Origin: Molossus alvarezi
Taxonomy: Eukaryota; Chordata; Mammalia; Chiroptera; Molossidae
DNA: 64,000 nucleotides
Assembly: GCA_037176705.1 (NCBI GenBank)
Contig: CM073885.1
Span: forward strand, 219,926,290 to 219,990,289
Direction of reading: 5' to 3'
A program made the position numbers and the translations under genes. Under the pieces are notes generated by a model. It worked only from the letters and a program-made list of their open reading frames with translations, ran no database searches and had not been told where the DNA came from. Shown here one piece after another: positions 23,576 to 36,491 of this stretch (its first letter is position 1; every line of letters starts with the position of its first letter).

Positions 23576-26500
23576 CTTTTTCCTGCTTGTGAAAGTGCGA
23601 TTTCTGATTGCGTAGACGCTGCTGTTTAAACTGGAAAAAGACAAAAGCCCTGAGAATATGCTTTACAGAAAATAAAACATGAAGGAAAGAGGATTTAAAT
23701 GTGATGGATATAGGGTTTTGACAAATAGATTTTTTTTTATGCTCTTTTCTCACTGGACCTTCCAAACAGTAAATTCTCATCTTAATGGAACTGTGTGTGA
23801 AGGCAGGTGCACAGACCCACATCTAGATAATGTGGCATTTTAACCTACTGATTTTGTTCCAGTTTAGCAGAGGAAGATTACTCTCCGGTCAACATTTGAC
23901 TTTCTTGAAATTCTTGTGGTAGGGGTTGGCTACCTACCTGCATATGACTTGACAACCCAATCAAAGTGAAAATTTGCACTTACATGTAAGTAAAGGGAGG
24001 AGGGAAGATAAAAGAAGGAACTGTTTGGGTGAAGATAGCAAGAGATTGACTTTGCACATGCTCATTAAAATATCCTACTTTTCCTAATTTCTGGTTCTGC
24101 TTCTTGATTCTCCTTAATTGTGGGAGCGTCAAGAAGTTTACAAGTACATATGTTCATTTCTGCAAAGTAAATGGCACTTAAATTCCCCCACCTCTACCTC
24201 TGCTTAACAGATGAGTAACACTTTTATGTAAAAAGCTAGTGATAAAATTGAGTCCAGGGTCAGAACATTTCATTTGTAGTTTAGTAGCTACATTGAACAG
24301 AAGTTAAAATGACAAGGAAGAATTTAATTATTTGAGGTTTTTCAGTCTTATAAAAAATTTCTGGTAAATAAGTTTGGAACATAGTATTGTTTTCACGGGT
24401 AACTGAATTGGAATGGTTTGGCTGCTAGCTGTTACGCCTCAAAGCTTATTTAACCCACAATTTAGTTAAACAATAGTACTTTGGAGTCCAGACCTTCCTG
24501 AGCACTATCCCATAAACATACGCTTTTGGAGAATTTTGGATCTGAGGGGTCTGAACTCATGGGCTGAGACAGAAAAAGCACAATATTCTTGAACAGTGTG
24601 GACCTTTTCATTAACATTCCTGCTGTTAAATTAGATCCTGTTTTACCTAAAACTGTTTTCATCAGCCTATTCCAGGTTACTAGACTGAATCTTGGCATCA
24701 TATCATAAACTATTCTAAGATTTGGAAACTTGACCTTTAATGGATCATAATTGTCTGGTGCCTCCTGATGATTAGAAAACCTGTTATTCCATGAAGCCTG
24801 CACAAAGGCAAGGAAATAAACTTGATGGGCATAAATTATTCTCTAATCCTCCATTCAACAGAAAAAATGAAAGTGCATGCTCTCTTGAAGATCAGACTAG
24901 GAGAAGCTGAATGTGTACTTCATTCTCTGCAAAACTGGTATGAAGTTGTTTATCTGTGGAAAGTTGAATGTTTTATCTACAGATGTCTTATGTTAGTGTG
25001 GCGGGGAAGAGGGAGTACCCCCAAATGTCAGAAATAACTGATTTTTTAGAAATGAAACTATGTATCTGGCTCTGAAAGAAGCTAGAGTGTAAGCCCTTCA
25101 CTCAGCCAGGCATGATGTGAGGATCTGAGCCTGCGTTCCCACTGCTGAGGGAATGAAGACACTGCCATCTGCCCCGCCCCAAAAAGTATCATTTCGTTTC
25201 CCCTTGTTCTTAGAACCAACATGGGTGGGTGTCCTCCATATTCCTTACATGCCTGGATTTTCAAGCTGTGTAATTTACTCAGTCTAGAGTTCCTGAAACA
25301 AGAAAGCTGTGCTTTAGCATCACTGCCCAGAGCAGCACGGTGGCCTTTCCCCAAAAATGAGACTAAATCACTGATGCTGGACCAACATGGGGGAGCTCGT
25401 TAGCTTCATCCTTAAGGTAGTTTGTACATTTTCAACTGGGAAGGGAAGATACCATGCCAAACATTCTCACAACCGTCTGGGAGACAGCATGCCTGGTGTA
25501 CATTAGCAAGTTGAGGGTTAGAGAATTGTCCGATGCCATACAGCTAAGACTTTTTAACAAGGTTCAAATTCTAATTCATCTCGCCCCCAGAATTCTCAAA
25601 ATTAGACTTTAAATTACTGTTAACAGAATGTCTCTTACTCGTTATTGTTTTGAGATTTGGCCACTAGATGGTGCTTCTAGGAAAATGAAACATCTTTCAA
25701 GTTTATGGGAGAAATGGGATTGTTTGGGCTTACTGAATGGGGATGAGTAGTTGAACACTCATCTCCTGTTGCTAGTATTCAACATCATTTGCAGTTACAC
25801 ATTCATGTCACTTAAGTAAGGCACAAGAAGCCCGTACATGTGGGACTGAGCGAAGAGCAAGATCTGTTCTGGTATGAGGCAGATGGTGGCTAGATATGTC
25901 TCATACCAAAACAAACCAGCTTTACACGGTAACACCTTGATGCTTTCAGTTTGAGTTGGCTTTGGCCAATCATTCGGTCAGAGAAGAGGATGTGCAGGCT
26001 TTTGCAAGCACAGCCTGCGTACATGGACAAAGTAAAAACTTTCTCACCATACTGAGTTTAGGTTTTTATGACATATGTGAGACCCATCTGTAGCATAGAC
26101 AGCTTCCTTAGACATTTCTTATTATTGAAAAGCTGTAATAAGAGGTAACCAAGAATGACTTTGTCAGAGAAATTTGAGAAAAGCTCAAAGTTCCCAGGAA
26201 CTTCTGAGTTAAGGATGAAATGAGAGGAACATCTCCCTTTCTCTTGACTCAAGCACAACCTTCAGAGCAGATAAAATGCCAGAATTGTTGGCCTTGTGTT
26301 ACACAACAGTGGGGCAGTAGAAAAGAATAGGCTTGTGAATTGGCTTCTCACTTCTCAGAAACAGCTTACTTAATGTGTTGGGTAAGAGGACACTGCAGAA
26401 TGAAGGGCAGCCTTCAACAAGCAACCACCGAAAAGCAATTGGCGGGGCAGGGGGTCCTTTTACGTTTCAAACTAAAATCTATTTAGCAATTTAGCATAGA

Positions 26501-26684
26501 AAGGACTTACCTTTTTATTCCAGAGGTTTGCTTATGAAGTATACAGAGAGAAAAGTGAATTTCATAGTTATGTCTATCTCCAGACCGAATGTAGGCCGGG
26601 TGCAGTATATACAACAAAAAAGTATTTGGAAAGAGAGAAGGTGTGGGGAAGGTAGGTGGATGGAGGTGAATAAAGGGTAAAGAG

Positions 26685-26882
26685 CCCGGCTGGTGTGGCT
26701 CACTAGCTGAGCATCGACCCATGTACCAAGAGGTCACTGGTTCGATTCCTGGCCAGGGCACATGCCCAGGTTGCGAGCCAAATCCCCAGTGGGTGGCATG
26801 CAGAAGGTGGCCAGTCGATGTTCTCTCTCATCCATGTTTCTCTCTCCCTCTCCCTTCCTCTCTAAAATCAATAAAGGAAAAA
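26685..26882 (+). mobile_element. VES-type SINE, subfamily A, sense
   Basis: CCCGGCTGGTGTGGCTCACT head, ATGTACCAAGAGGTCACTGG, GCCAGGGCACATGCCCAGG and AAAATCAATAAAGG. A 16-bp duplication AATAAAGGG(T/C)AAAGAG (26669-26684 and 26883-26898) has one mismatch. Confidence 0.92.
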
Positions 26883-27605
26883 AATAAAGGGCAAAGAGAG
26901 CTAGAACTACAATTCCAGAGGTCTAAAAGCATTGTGCAGAGACAGCGTGGCTGAGCCAGGCTCTTTATAGAACGTTATTCTGCACTCTTCCCCATACACA
27001 CTTGTCTTGTGGGACAGGGACCTTGTTATATAATTGTCTCTGTCACCTCTGATCTATCAAGGGGCCATAATTTTGAAAGTTCCCATAGTGAACTGAAATG
27101 CCATTCAGCTCAGCACTGCAAGTATGTAACTGTTTTTGAGCCAGATGTAAAATCATTTGTAACCTGGATGTTCCACTGACATCCAAAAGATCTTATTTGT
27201 ATACAGCTACTTGTCAGAATAGTAAATGTTGGAGAGGGAGGTGAGTGGATACCTAGACTCACAGTCAGTCTTCAAATTAACACATTCTGTCATTTCACCA
27301 GCCTTGAGGATGCCAGTTGCCTGCTGGAGATGTTCTGAAAGCCAGATGGTATCAATCACAAGGACTGAATACCATCGTCTTAAGAATTCAGGTATAAGAA
27401 TATCCAAAGTGAGCCACATTGTCATCGCTGCTAGTCTCTAGGGGAAAGATGACAATTCATCTGCAAAGCAAAAGGTTTTGTGTAGAAACGTCATTTGAAT
27501 ACAGTGAAAATTATGTACTTCGTTCTTCAGATACCGGAACTGTTTACCCATAAGCTAGGCCAAAGATAGGCAAAATAAATAAATAAAATAACTAGTTTCA
27601 TTTGA

Positions 27606-27819
27606 TTGCTACAACTGATGGGGAAAATTTGGCCAAATATATTAGGTAGATGGCCTAACTTTATGTGCCACACCTCAGCACATTCTGACTCGGAATCAGA
27701 TCTTTCTACTAGTGCTGTGGCAGTCTCAAGCGGATCACAGCTAGACTACACCTGTAGCAGTAAGGCACAGTCTGTATCTGAAATCAAGTAATATTTTTAA
27801 AGATTGAATGGCAAATAAA
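27606..27819 (+). other. Unrecognised small ORF followed by a poly(A) signal
   Basis: An open frame runs from ATG 27606 to TAA 27789-27791 (61 residues). Its second half (SAHSDSESDLSTSAVAVSSG) is Ser-rich and looks more like a protein tail than random AT-rich translation. A CACACCTCAG acceptor-like sequence ends near 27676. AATAAA lies at 27814-27819, only 23 bases after the stop. It could be a terminal exon, a pseudogene 3' end or chance. I do not recognise the peptide. Confidence 0.25.
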
Positions 27820-28996
27820 AAGCCTGTTGCCTTTTTACTTTTTGATATAGGTTTTGGGGATCAATTCTTCTTGCTCTACCTTTCCAGTCTACCATGGGAT
27901 AAGTGAATTATTTTTATTGATGATAATTAGCCCTGGAATGGTTCCACAGTCAGCCAGACCTTGAGAACCTACCAGTACTATCAGCACTTGAGAAAACAAA
28001 CCCCTTGAAGTAAAAGGCCAAATAAATGGAGAGATGGCAGTGCATTTGACCAGTGGTGTGTGTCCATGATCAGCTTTCGCTAGGTAACTGAACAGAGGCC
28101 AGCCTACTTAGAATAGCTTTTCCCCCACTCCCTCCCATTGAGGTGATTACTGTTGTACTTCCTTTAACCTGAGTACTAAAGGAAAAAAGGAATAGCAATG
28201 ATAGACTACATATTTCTCTCTTTAAAATAATGCTGCCTAATTTGATTTTTAAATATTGTTCAGTAAATGTCTACAATTTGATGCAGAATTTATTTTTAAA
28301 ATGAGTGCTAGGGTAAAGTTGATATTAAAATATTAAAAATAAGGAGTTTAAAAATAATTTCTGTACTTAGTGACTACAGTGGTTTCACACACAATAGTTT
28401 ACTATATAATTGGTATGTTAATTTGTCATGTTGTGGCATCACATTAGTGGGTACCCACTCATCTACCCCCCCCACCCCAACTACTGGTCAGTAGCAGATT
28501 GCTATCCTTACATATTATACTGGAGGGGTTGTCTCTTGACTCCTAATTTGATTAATGGCTCAGGCAAATCTGATCATTGCATTTAATCACAGTGTCCAAG
28601 AAAAGGTCACCATATTCATCCAATTGCTCTAAACTTCTGTCCAAGAATGAAATGATTCAAGAGGCAAGCACTGTTCCTTCATTTCACCTTCCAACAGAAG
28701 CCGATGTTACCATTCTTAAATAGAGGGGACACTCCAAAGGATCTTCATCACTTGCAACTCATGCCACCAATGTTTTTGTGATCTATGTTCTGTGGAGCTG
28801 AAAAATGATGGAAATAAGCAAACACTATAGACATATCATGAAATTAAAAGGTAACTTAAAATGTATGTTCATGCTTTAAAATAGAAATAAATTTGAAAAT
28901 TGTCCCTTGACTATGAAAACTGCCCCCTAAGAGGTGACCGCTAATAAAGTAATCTAGCCTGTCACGAACCGGTTAGCATTAGAAATCACAGACTCA

Positions 28997-29183
28997 GTGA
29001 TTGAGCACTGACCCATGCACCAAAAGATCGCCAGTTCGATTCCTGGTGAGGGCACATGCCCAGGTTGTGGGCCCGACCCCCACTGGGGGGCATGCAGGAG
29101 GCGGCCAATCAATGTTCTCTGTCATCGATGTTTCTATCTCTCCCTTTCCTTTCCTCTCACTCTAGAATCAATAAAGAAAAAAA
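28997..29183 (+). mobile_element. VES-type SINE, subfamily A, 5'-truncated, sense
   Basis: Begins inside the head at TGATTGAGCACTGACCCATG, then GGGCACATGCCCAGG and TAGAATCAATAAAGAAAA. A perfect duplication AAATCACAGACTCA (28983-28996 and 29184-29197) defines both ends, so the truncation occurred at insertion. Confidence 0.9.
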
Positions 29184-32071
29184 AAATCACAGACTCAACT
29201 GGTGGAAGTATGTGTTTCTATGTGGGTCTACTTTAAGTGATTCCCTGCAGATTTATTTATTTTGGCAGACACAATGGAGAAAGCCACTTGGGTGATTCTG
29301 AGAAGACAGTGTAGATCAGAACCATTGCTAATGACGCTGTTGACTGGGACAGGATATGTGTGTTTGGGGTCATTTCCCATGGTCCAAAACACAACTCTGC
29401 ACACAGGGTAAAGCACAGCTTCACAGAAATAAAAAGGCAGGGACGGACCAGAAAGTTATTTCAAGGTACCTTTAAATTTAAATTGAGTCCCAGAGGCAGA
29501 GAAGTCATCTACCCAGCACTGGCACATTTTAAATATGATTAAGATTTGCTGGTCAAAATCACAGTGACAGCAAAGAATTTTGTGTGTGTGTGTGTCTGAG
29601 ATGAGAACATTTTAAAGAGAATTCTGTGACTTCACTTAAATTTCCCCTTGAGCTTAAAACTAGCTTAATTTTGATATCAAAACGGAGTTGAATAACCAAT
29701 AAATAAAGCAGAACTGGCTAACTGGCATCTTTTCCCAAAACAATCCCAAACAACTTATATAAGGGATGCAGTAACGGAAAAAAAGTCAAAACACCAGTGG
29801 TTCCTGAATTTAAAGGAAGGATGCCCACTTCTCTCTCTCAAGAGGCAGGTCGTCAGCTGAAAAATAAAAACACTGTATCAATAGAACACACCAAATAATA
29901 AAAGATGCAGCCATCTCTGTTCATGCAATACCAAATGTTTAAGAAAAACAAAACCCCAAAACCCATAAAACTAACAGGGAAGGAATATGTTGCCCAGATC
30001 TGATGGTTGAGGATCCTGAGGGGGTTGTTCAGAATGTCATGCATGGGACAGAGAGGTCTGGAGTTAACATGAGATCAAGTCTGGGGACCCTGGAGGTGGC
30101 GGCCACCTCAGAGATCAGGTGCGTGCTGTCTTCAGTCCATGAGTTCTCGGATAGCAGCTTCAAGAACCTGACAGCTAAGCAACAGGATCCCAACACGGCT
30201 ACCTTGGGTCTCTGCCCCAGTTCTCTGATGCACTCAATTTCCTCTTTAGTATAACTTTTTGGTAGTGATAAGTCACTTTAGTCACCACTTTGGGTAGTGG
30301 TTTGTAAACAGACATCGACAAATACAAACAGCAGTGAAATATTTGACCCAGACTTTGAAAGAAAAGGAGGCGATGGTGGAGATGAGGTAACTCTTCCCCC
30401 ACACGTGTGAACAGACAGCTCCTGCTCTTCTAATGCTGTCCATTAGGAGAGAGTAGGGCTTGGCAACAGGATGGTTACATAAAGAAGAAGCTACAGAAGA
30501 GAGAAAAGAAAGGTTCAGATTCAAATTTGATTCTTAAAGGCATTAAAAAAAAAAAAAAGAGCTTCTCTCTAATGAACTGCGGCAGCACAGCCGTGTGCCA
30601 GTGAACGGGATGACTTCCTCTGAGCGTGGGTTTGAGCAGCAGCAGTGTTGGCAGCGAAGGCCCAGGGCAGTGGAGCACCAGGGGACACTCATCAGCACAG
30701 AAGGGTATGGGAATGGGGGAGAAAGGTGGTAGAGACTGTGAAGTACAGGACACCACACGGTTATCTTGGAGAAATTGGTGCTGCCCAGATAGTAGCGTCT
30801 GAAGTCCACCAGGCAAGGCAGGGAAGCATGAGGCTCTTCCCTATTTCTTTTATCCAACAGAACCAGCATGGGCACATATGCATATCAAACAGTGACTAAA
30901 AGAATTCACAAAAGGGCACGCAATGTTTGGGTAAAAATATATTTCCCCCCAGTTTATGTCTTGGCACTAGTGATATATGCATAGATTAACTGTCCACCAC
31001 TCTCCTACCTTAACAGACACCACATTACTGAGCATGTTTGCTAAGTGATTTCTTTCATACTTGAAAAAATGATGCGCTTCACATCAATACAATTATTTTA
31101 GTTTTCAAAAAAAAAAAGACAGGTCTAACATGCAGCTTACATATATGACAATTTTGTTTTAACACTGGAAGTAGATTACACAACAGTTTTAGAAACACAT
31201 TGGTTATTTTCAAACAGCAAAATGACAATGATCTACAACTACAGTTTAAGGCATATCAGCATAGTTTAAAATGAAGAAATAGACAAAGTTCTAATGCTGT
31301 TCACAGCTTAATTTTCAATTTATTAAAAAAACTCCCTTCATACCTACATACCATCTAGACCTTGTAGGTCGTAATTTCCACTAAAGAGTCATACATACGT
31401 ATTGTGTCAAAGGAACCAAACTTCTGGGAGCTGAGACTTGACAATTTCAAACACTTGTGAATGGAAAAGCAGAGGGGTCTGAATGGACAGTTTTGGTAGG
31501 ACCACACAGAAACAGGATGACATGGGTTGGTAGCTGAAAAACCTGATTAAACTGTATGTGAAACACATAATGTCAAGAAAGTGAGGAAACTAAATCTGTT
31601 TGAGGTGCACAAGGTATGAAGAACAAGTTATTTTTATTGCTGGTGAGATTACAAAGCAGAGAAGGAGGATAAGTAACCTGTGCCCAGCTTTCCGTTAAAT
31701 GTCTCCCTGTTTGAGATGCCCTTTCTGAACAAAACCTTGACCAATTAATAAAGAACCTAAGCTAGCAAACATAGTCTCTGAACTTCCAATAAACTCTCAT
31801 AAATGTTTTCCCATCATATCCTACTGCATATACATTTATTATGGGTATCTAAAGTCTAGAAGAGGCGAAAAGTTGGCCACATGGTTGAACAAAAGATGTG
31901 GGGAGAGGCCAGGTGAAGCCGTCTGACTTACAAAACAAGAGGTGATCTGTGCCAGCAGAGCCCACCGGCAAGGCCATTAAAGCAAGATCAACTGAGGCAG
32001 CCCAGCATAAAAAACTTTCCTCCTGATTTTCTCCAGTGGAAGGTAGTAGTTTCTCATTGTAATTGTTTCTG

Positions 32072-32079
32072 TATTTACA
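32072..32079 (-). promoter_or_regulatory. Pumilio-type element TGTAAATA in presumed SEPTIN11 3' UTR
   Basis: The minus strand reads TGTAAATA, a match to the Pumilio consensus UGUANAUA, which promotes mRNA decay or repression. It matters only if the SEPTIN11 transcript extends beyond the AATAAA cluster at 32.6 kb. An 8-base match in AT-rich DNA can be chance. Confidence 0.25.
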
Positions 32080-32576
32080 CAGAACCAAGGACCCTCTGTA
32101 ACGTCCACTGACACCGACGATGCACAGAACACAGACAGGAACTAGTCATTTCTTACTTCCATATTGATGTCAAAGAAAAAGTGAATTTATGTTTCTTGTG
32201 AAAAAGATATAAAAGTGGCCATTTTAAATATATTTAGTTCGTATTTTTTAAACCAAAAGCTACTCAAACCATTACCTCCCTACCCCCCTCCAAAAAGAAA
32301 AAAAAAAAAATTCATCTATCCCATATGTTTCTCTAATTTTAAAGTCAGAAAAATCTGAAAGGTTTCTTACTGCCGTACTTACATGCAAAGGCGAAAGCAC
32401 ATCCAACTAGATTGGAGGGTATCATTTACTCCGTGCAGAGCCAAGGACTACTGTGGAAAAAGGCACAGATACAGAAAGGAGAGGACAGCAATAACAAACC
32501 AAACAGGGCCAGGGAGCAGGGAGAGAAAAAAGTTCAGAAGCAACGCAATTTTTAAAAAGCTTCTACAGTCTACATA

Positions 32577-32619
32577 TTTATTTTGACTTTTTATTCTCTG
32601 ACTCTCCATGTGATTTATT
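32577..32619 (-). terminator. SEPTIN11: Cluster of three minus-strand AATAAA poly(A) signals
   Basis: TTTATT on the + strand occurs at 32577-32582, 32590-32595 and 32614-32619, giving three AATAAA hexamers within 43 bases on the SEPTIN11 strand, about 2 kb after the stop codon. Such density makes this the best candidate for a used cleavage region, but AT-rich sequence produces chance matches. Confidence 0.4.
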
Positions 32620-34563
32620 TTACTGTGAAAAATCTAATGGAAAAAAAATCAATCATCTTGGAATCCAAGTCAGCTGGATGCCTTTCACGGCGAGGCTCAC
32701 TTTAAAGAGGCTTTAGTGATGCATTGAGAGTGATGCATTTTTAGAATTTAGAAGTGTCTTTTCTTCTAAATTCTCATACAAGCAGTGGTTGGAACAAGCA
32801 CACAACACAAGTATTCAGGCTTTTGTCTGGTGCCAGCGTATGAGCAAATGCAGCCCACGGTTAGGATCAACATGCCATCTACTGTTTGGCTGCTCCATAG
32901 GTAGCATCACACTAGAATCGTTAACAACAACAAAAAAAAACAAGCAAAAACAAAACCCTTGGCCCAGTGCCTCTCCAACCTGTCTCTGTAGCACTACTGC
33001 GGCTCCTGGTCTGCAGTCTCTGTCCCAGCCTCGAGTGGGCTTCCATGAAACGGATTTCTTACTTTGCCTAATTGAGCCAGATCCGTTCGTGGAAGACCAT
33101 TCCTCTTTCCCCTAAGAGTATGGTGGAGGAATCAGGTTCATGAGAAATGTTATTCTTTCAACTAAGAAACAGGAGACATTAGAGCTAGAGGGAAAGTTGG
33201 GAGGATCTTGTTATCAGAGGGGAAATTAAGATGAAATAATAGCCTTATAAAGGAGCAGTATGGAAAAGAGATAATGTGTACTTTTCCATACAAATCTGAG
33301 GTACAGTCCCTGCCATGGTGTGTGGGTTAGCCCTAACCTTCGTTGATGGGGAATGGGCCACGGACATAAACAGGAGTGAGTTCTAGCTGTGAGGGGAAAG
33401 GTGAGGAAATTCCTTCAAGACTACCTACCGGATGGGAAAGACCAGCTGCTCTATTTTTCTTCCCTTTATTGCCAAGTGTCGAAAGGACACTAAGCAAGAA
33501 GGCTGGGTGTGAAGGTGATTTCTACTTGCCTTGACTCATGGCTTGTGTGATATTCCTTCCCATTTCTACCCTCAGGTCTGGGCTGCAGAAGATACACGAT
33601 TTACAACACATTTTTTCTATTTGAAGTATTTCTGAAAATTTTCTTCTCCTGATTATTGAAAAATGTTTTTGGAGGTACCAGTATCCCGGCATCAGTTATT
33701 GGATCCTCCTCCTCAGCCCACTGAGAGCACATGTCGGTGTGTTTATGAGACTGCTCATTCTAAGTAGTAAGTAGGCTGTGGAAAGCCCATCATCCTTAGT
33801 AGACTCTCCAACTCAGAATGTTGCACTATCTAACTTTTGAGACTGCTGATTATGAAATTATGATTATGTTCACTTTTATCAGTGTGACCTTGATTCTCTC
33901 ACAGATATCACAGTTTTCTTCCAGTTCAACTTGGCCAGCATTTGAGAGAGAGGGGTTCAGACACATGTTTAAAGCCAGAAGCAGAGACAGTCTGAACAGA
34001 CCCACAACCCAGACCAAATAATGTTATAATAATGAGCAATCCATGCAAGTTTTAAAGTCATATAAAGCTTACCCACTGGTCTGCCTACGTGCAAAGCTAT
34101 CTTGGGTTTGGGGTAGGTGTGGAGAAGAGACAGAGAGTGAGTTCAGGGCTCTTGCATCATGGAGATGAATAAAGAAAAGTGAGTTGTCATGGATATTCAG
34201 GTTTATGGTTCAGCTGCTGAGGCGGTGAGTTTTCCTGTCAGACGAACATGGAGCAATTTACCCTCCTTCCCTCTGTCCAAAGCAACATACAAGTAGCAGG
34301 CATGCTTCCTGCTGCCACTCAGAACAGGCATGAAAGGCAAATCATTTTCTTTCCAGAGACAAAGTCCAGCTGCATATAGCTTTTGCTGTTATTCCCTTGT
34401 TCTATCACTTTCCAGCACCCAACAACATTCAGCAATATGAGTTAATAGTTATTGGTGTCTGGGGAAAGGTAAAAAAACAAAAAAATAAGAGGACACAGAT
34501 GGCAGAGACACAATATTACTGCAAAAGCAGGTGAATGCGGGACCATCCTTGGCTTGCCAGGCT

Positions 34564-34579
34564 TTATGTGAAGCTTGCA
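34564..34579 (-). CDS. SEPTIN11: SEPTIN11 exon 10 coding end (NASFT, stop)
   Basis: On the minus strand an acceptor AACTTGCAG ends at 34580. The next bases, TGCAAGCTTCACATAA, complete Asn425 from the AA of exon 9, add Ala-Ser-Phe-Thr and stop with TAA at 34564-34566. This is the C-terminus I recall for the 429-residue human form. Frame, acceptor and peptide all agree, although only 16 coding bases are involved. The 3' UTR continues toward lower coordinates. Confidence 0.92.
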
Positions 34580-36448
34580 CTGCAAGTTAAAAAACAAAAC
34601 AAAAAAGTTAGAAATAATAATAAATAAAAGGAAAAGAAAATTAGGAGCGCCAGCACCAGCATTCGGTGATGGTGAATGCTCATGCAATGATTATGGAACT
34701 GACAGAAATTGAAACCAAAAATTTGAGTAAGCTACTCTACATGACAAGCAAAAGCAACATTTTAATATTGAATTAAAGAACACACGGTTAGTTTCCATTT
34801 GCACGTAACTGAGAATTCATAGGTGACTTCTTGAAACCACTAGGTGTTCTAGTGGAAGATTTACTGTTTGATTTTCATTTTGTCCAATAACAAAACCATC
34901 ATCTACTATGTTAGATTTGGGCATCACATCTGTACTGAATAGGAGTTGCATCTTCTATTTCTGAGCTGCTGGAGTAAGAGAATAAATATGCTATAAATGA
35001 CTGAACAATTAACTTGGGGGTTGGAATACAGTGGATGGAGGACATGCTATTAATCCAGTTGGGAAGGGAAAAAAGGGACAATCATTATGTGGTCACAGCT
35101 ACAGCAATGCCAGGAGCCTTCCCCCGCTTAGGTTCAAGGCAGTGCTGAATCCCAGAGCCACATGTCTAACTGTAGGCAAGTCTAAAACATGCAACTTCAT
35201 TCCTTAGCAAGAATCAATTTAAAAAATGAGAGGATGATTATGTGAACTATAGTTATAAGATGCCAGGTACAATTTTAAAATGATGGATTTTAAAACTTCC
35301 TTTTGGAATGGATGTATCTGAACCAGCAGCTGTGCAAAGCTCTCAGAGAAGATGAACACTGTCCGCCGAACAACTTACCGTCGGGCAGTCCCACCACGGC
35401 GGGGTGGCCGCAAACAAGCAAAGTGACTTGGTGGCCAGAGATGGCAGGAGGTGGGGTCCAGCTAATGGCAGTGCCAGGGTTAGTTCTACTTTTTCTGTAA
35501 CCTTAGGAAATGTTATATGATCTCATGCCACTACAGGTCAAGGAGAAGTATAAAGCCTTACCTATGTTAAAAAGGGAGCATGTCATTAAAATAGAAAACA
35601 CAGAATTTAGAACTATTAGAAAAACTAAGTTAGGCTCTGAGCTGGAAATACAGCAGGTGAGTAAATAAGCATCTTTTTTTGTTTTCTCCCTAAACAAAGC
35701 CAGCTCCTAAGGGGCCTGCGTGGTGACTCCAGCATCTCCTCCGGCTACACGAGGGGGAGAGTCTTCCACTCATTTTCCGTGTTGCTCCGGTTGCCCTGGC
35801 TACCGGCTTTTTGTGGTCCTCTCCAGCCCTCACTCTCCACACGCAGTAAGAGGAGTGGTGCTTTTTTCTGTTTGCTTTTTACTTTTACACATCAGCGTTC
35901 CAACTGGCAGCTGGTTTCACTGTTCAGATGGTAAAGTGTGGAAAGGGGTCGGAACCTACAAGTTACCCCAACATATGTGCCATTGTCAGACACAAAACCT
36001 AGTGACTACTGTGCACCAAATTAAGTTTAATTCCATGAACAACAAATGAGAATATATAAATAAGGCTAAAATAGAACTCACACATACTTCACATAATGTG
36101 AAAAGTATTCTACATCGCTAAGGTCCAAGGTTGGGAAGAAAAGAAGCTGAAATGTTCGACAGGGCAAGGAAAAACCTCCCTACACTGGGAAGTCTGTTAC
36201 TAGATACATTCTTTTTTTTAATGGAGGCACAATACTGGTCAGCTCTTGGAATTTTTATTGCTTAAAGGCACATCCAGTATACATGAAATACCCTTAGAAC
36301 ATTGCTGGTCTCTTATAAACATTTTTAGTTCTAAAATATATACCTTTGCATACATTAGTGCTTCAGGGTAAGAAAAACTCAACTTTGGGTTTCCTAAGCT
36401 GTGAGTCAGCAGATTTTTCAGTTTCATTCATGACCATAGATGGAGACA

Positions 36449-36491
<43 letters not shown>

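Larger units (their letters stand above)
23576..31300. other. Spacer between convergent CCNI and SEPTIN11
   Basis: Mostly unique AT-rich sequence between the two 3' ends. It contains SINEs at 26685-26882 and 28997-29183, a short GT repeat at 29581-29594, A-rich tracts near 30543 and 31110, and a small ORF with a poly(A) signal at 27606-27819. Part may be distal 3' UTR of either gene. No known gene was recognised. Confidence 0.6.
31300..34563 (-). other. SEPTIN11: SEPTIN11 3' UTR (extent uncertain)
   Basis: No SINE is recognised in this stretch after the stop codon, which fits a long conserved 3' UTR. Minus-strand AATAAA motifs occur at 33465-33470, in a cluster of three at 32577-32619, and at 31835-31840, 31633-31638 and 31319-31324. 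The human transcript has, as I recall, a 3' UTR of several kilobases. The lower boundary given here is an inference; the UTR may end earlier or reach toward 30.5 kb. Confidence 0.5.

Noticed and set aside
23439..23822. 127-codon minus-strand frame opposite the CCNI 3' end
   Set aside because: It lies antisense across the CCNI poly(A) region, has no start context or recognisable domain, and is consistent with chance.
29980..30524. Overlapping minus-strand frames that seem protein-like if shifted by one base
   Set aside because: I considered a frameshifted pseudogene (a segment reading YTKEEIECIRELGQ) but could not match it to any family, and the plus strand is equally open. It may be distal SEPTIN11 3' UTR or unique spacer.
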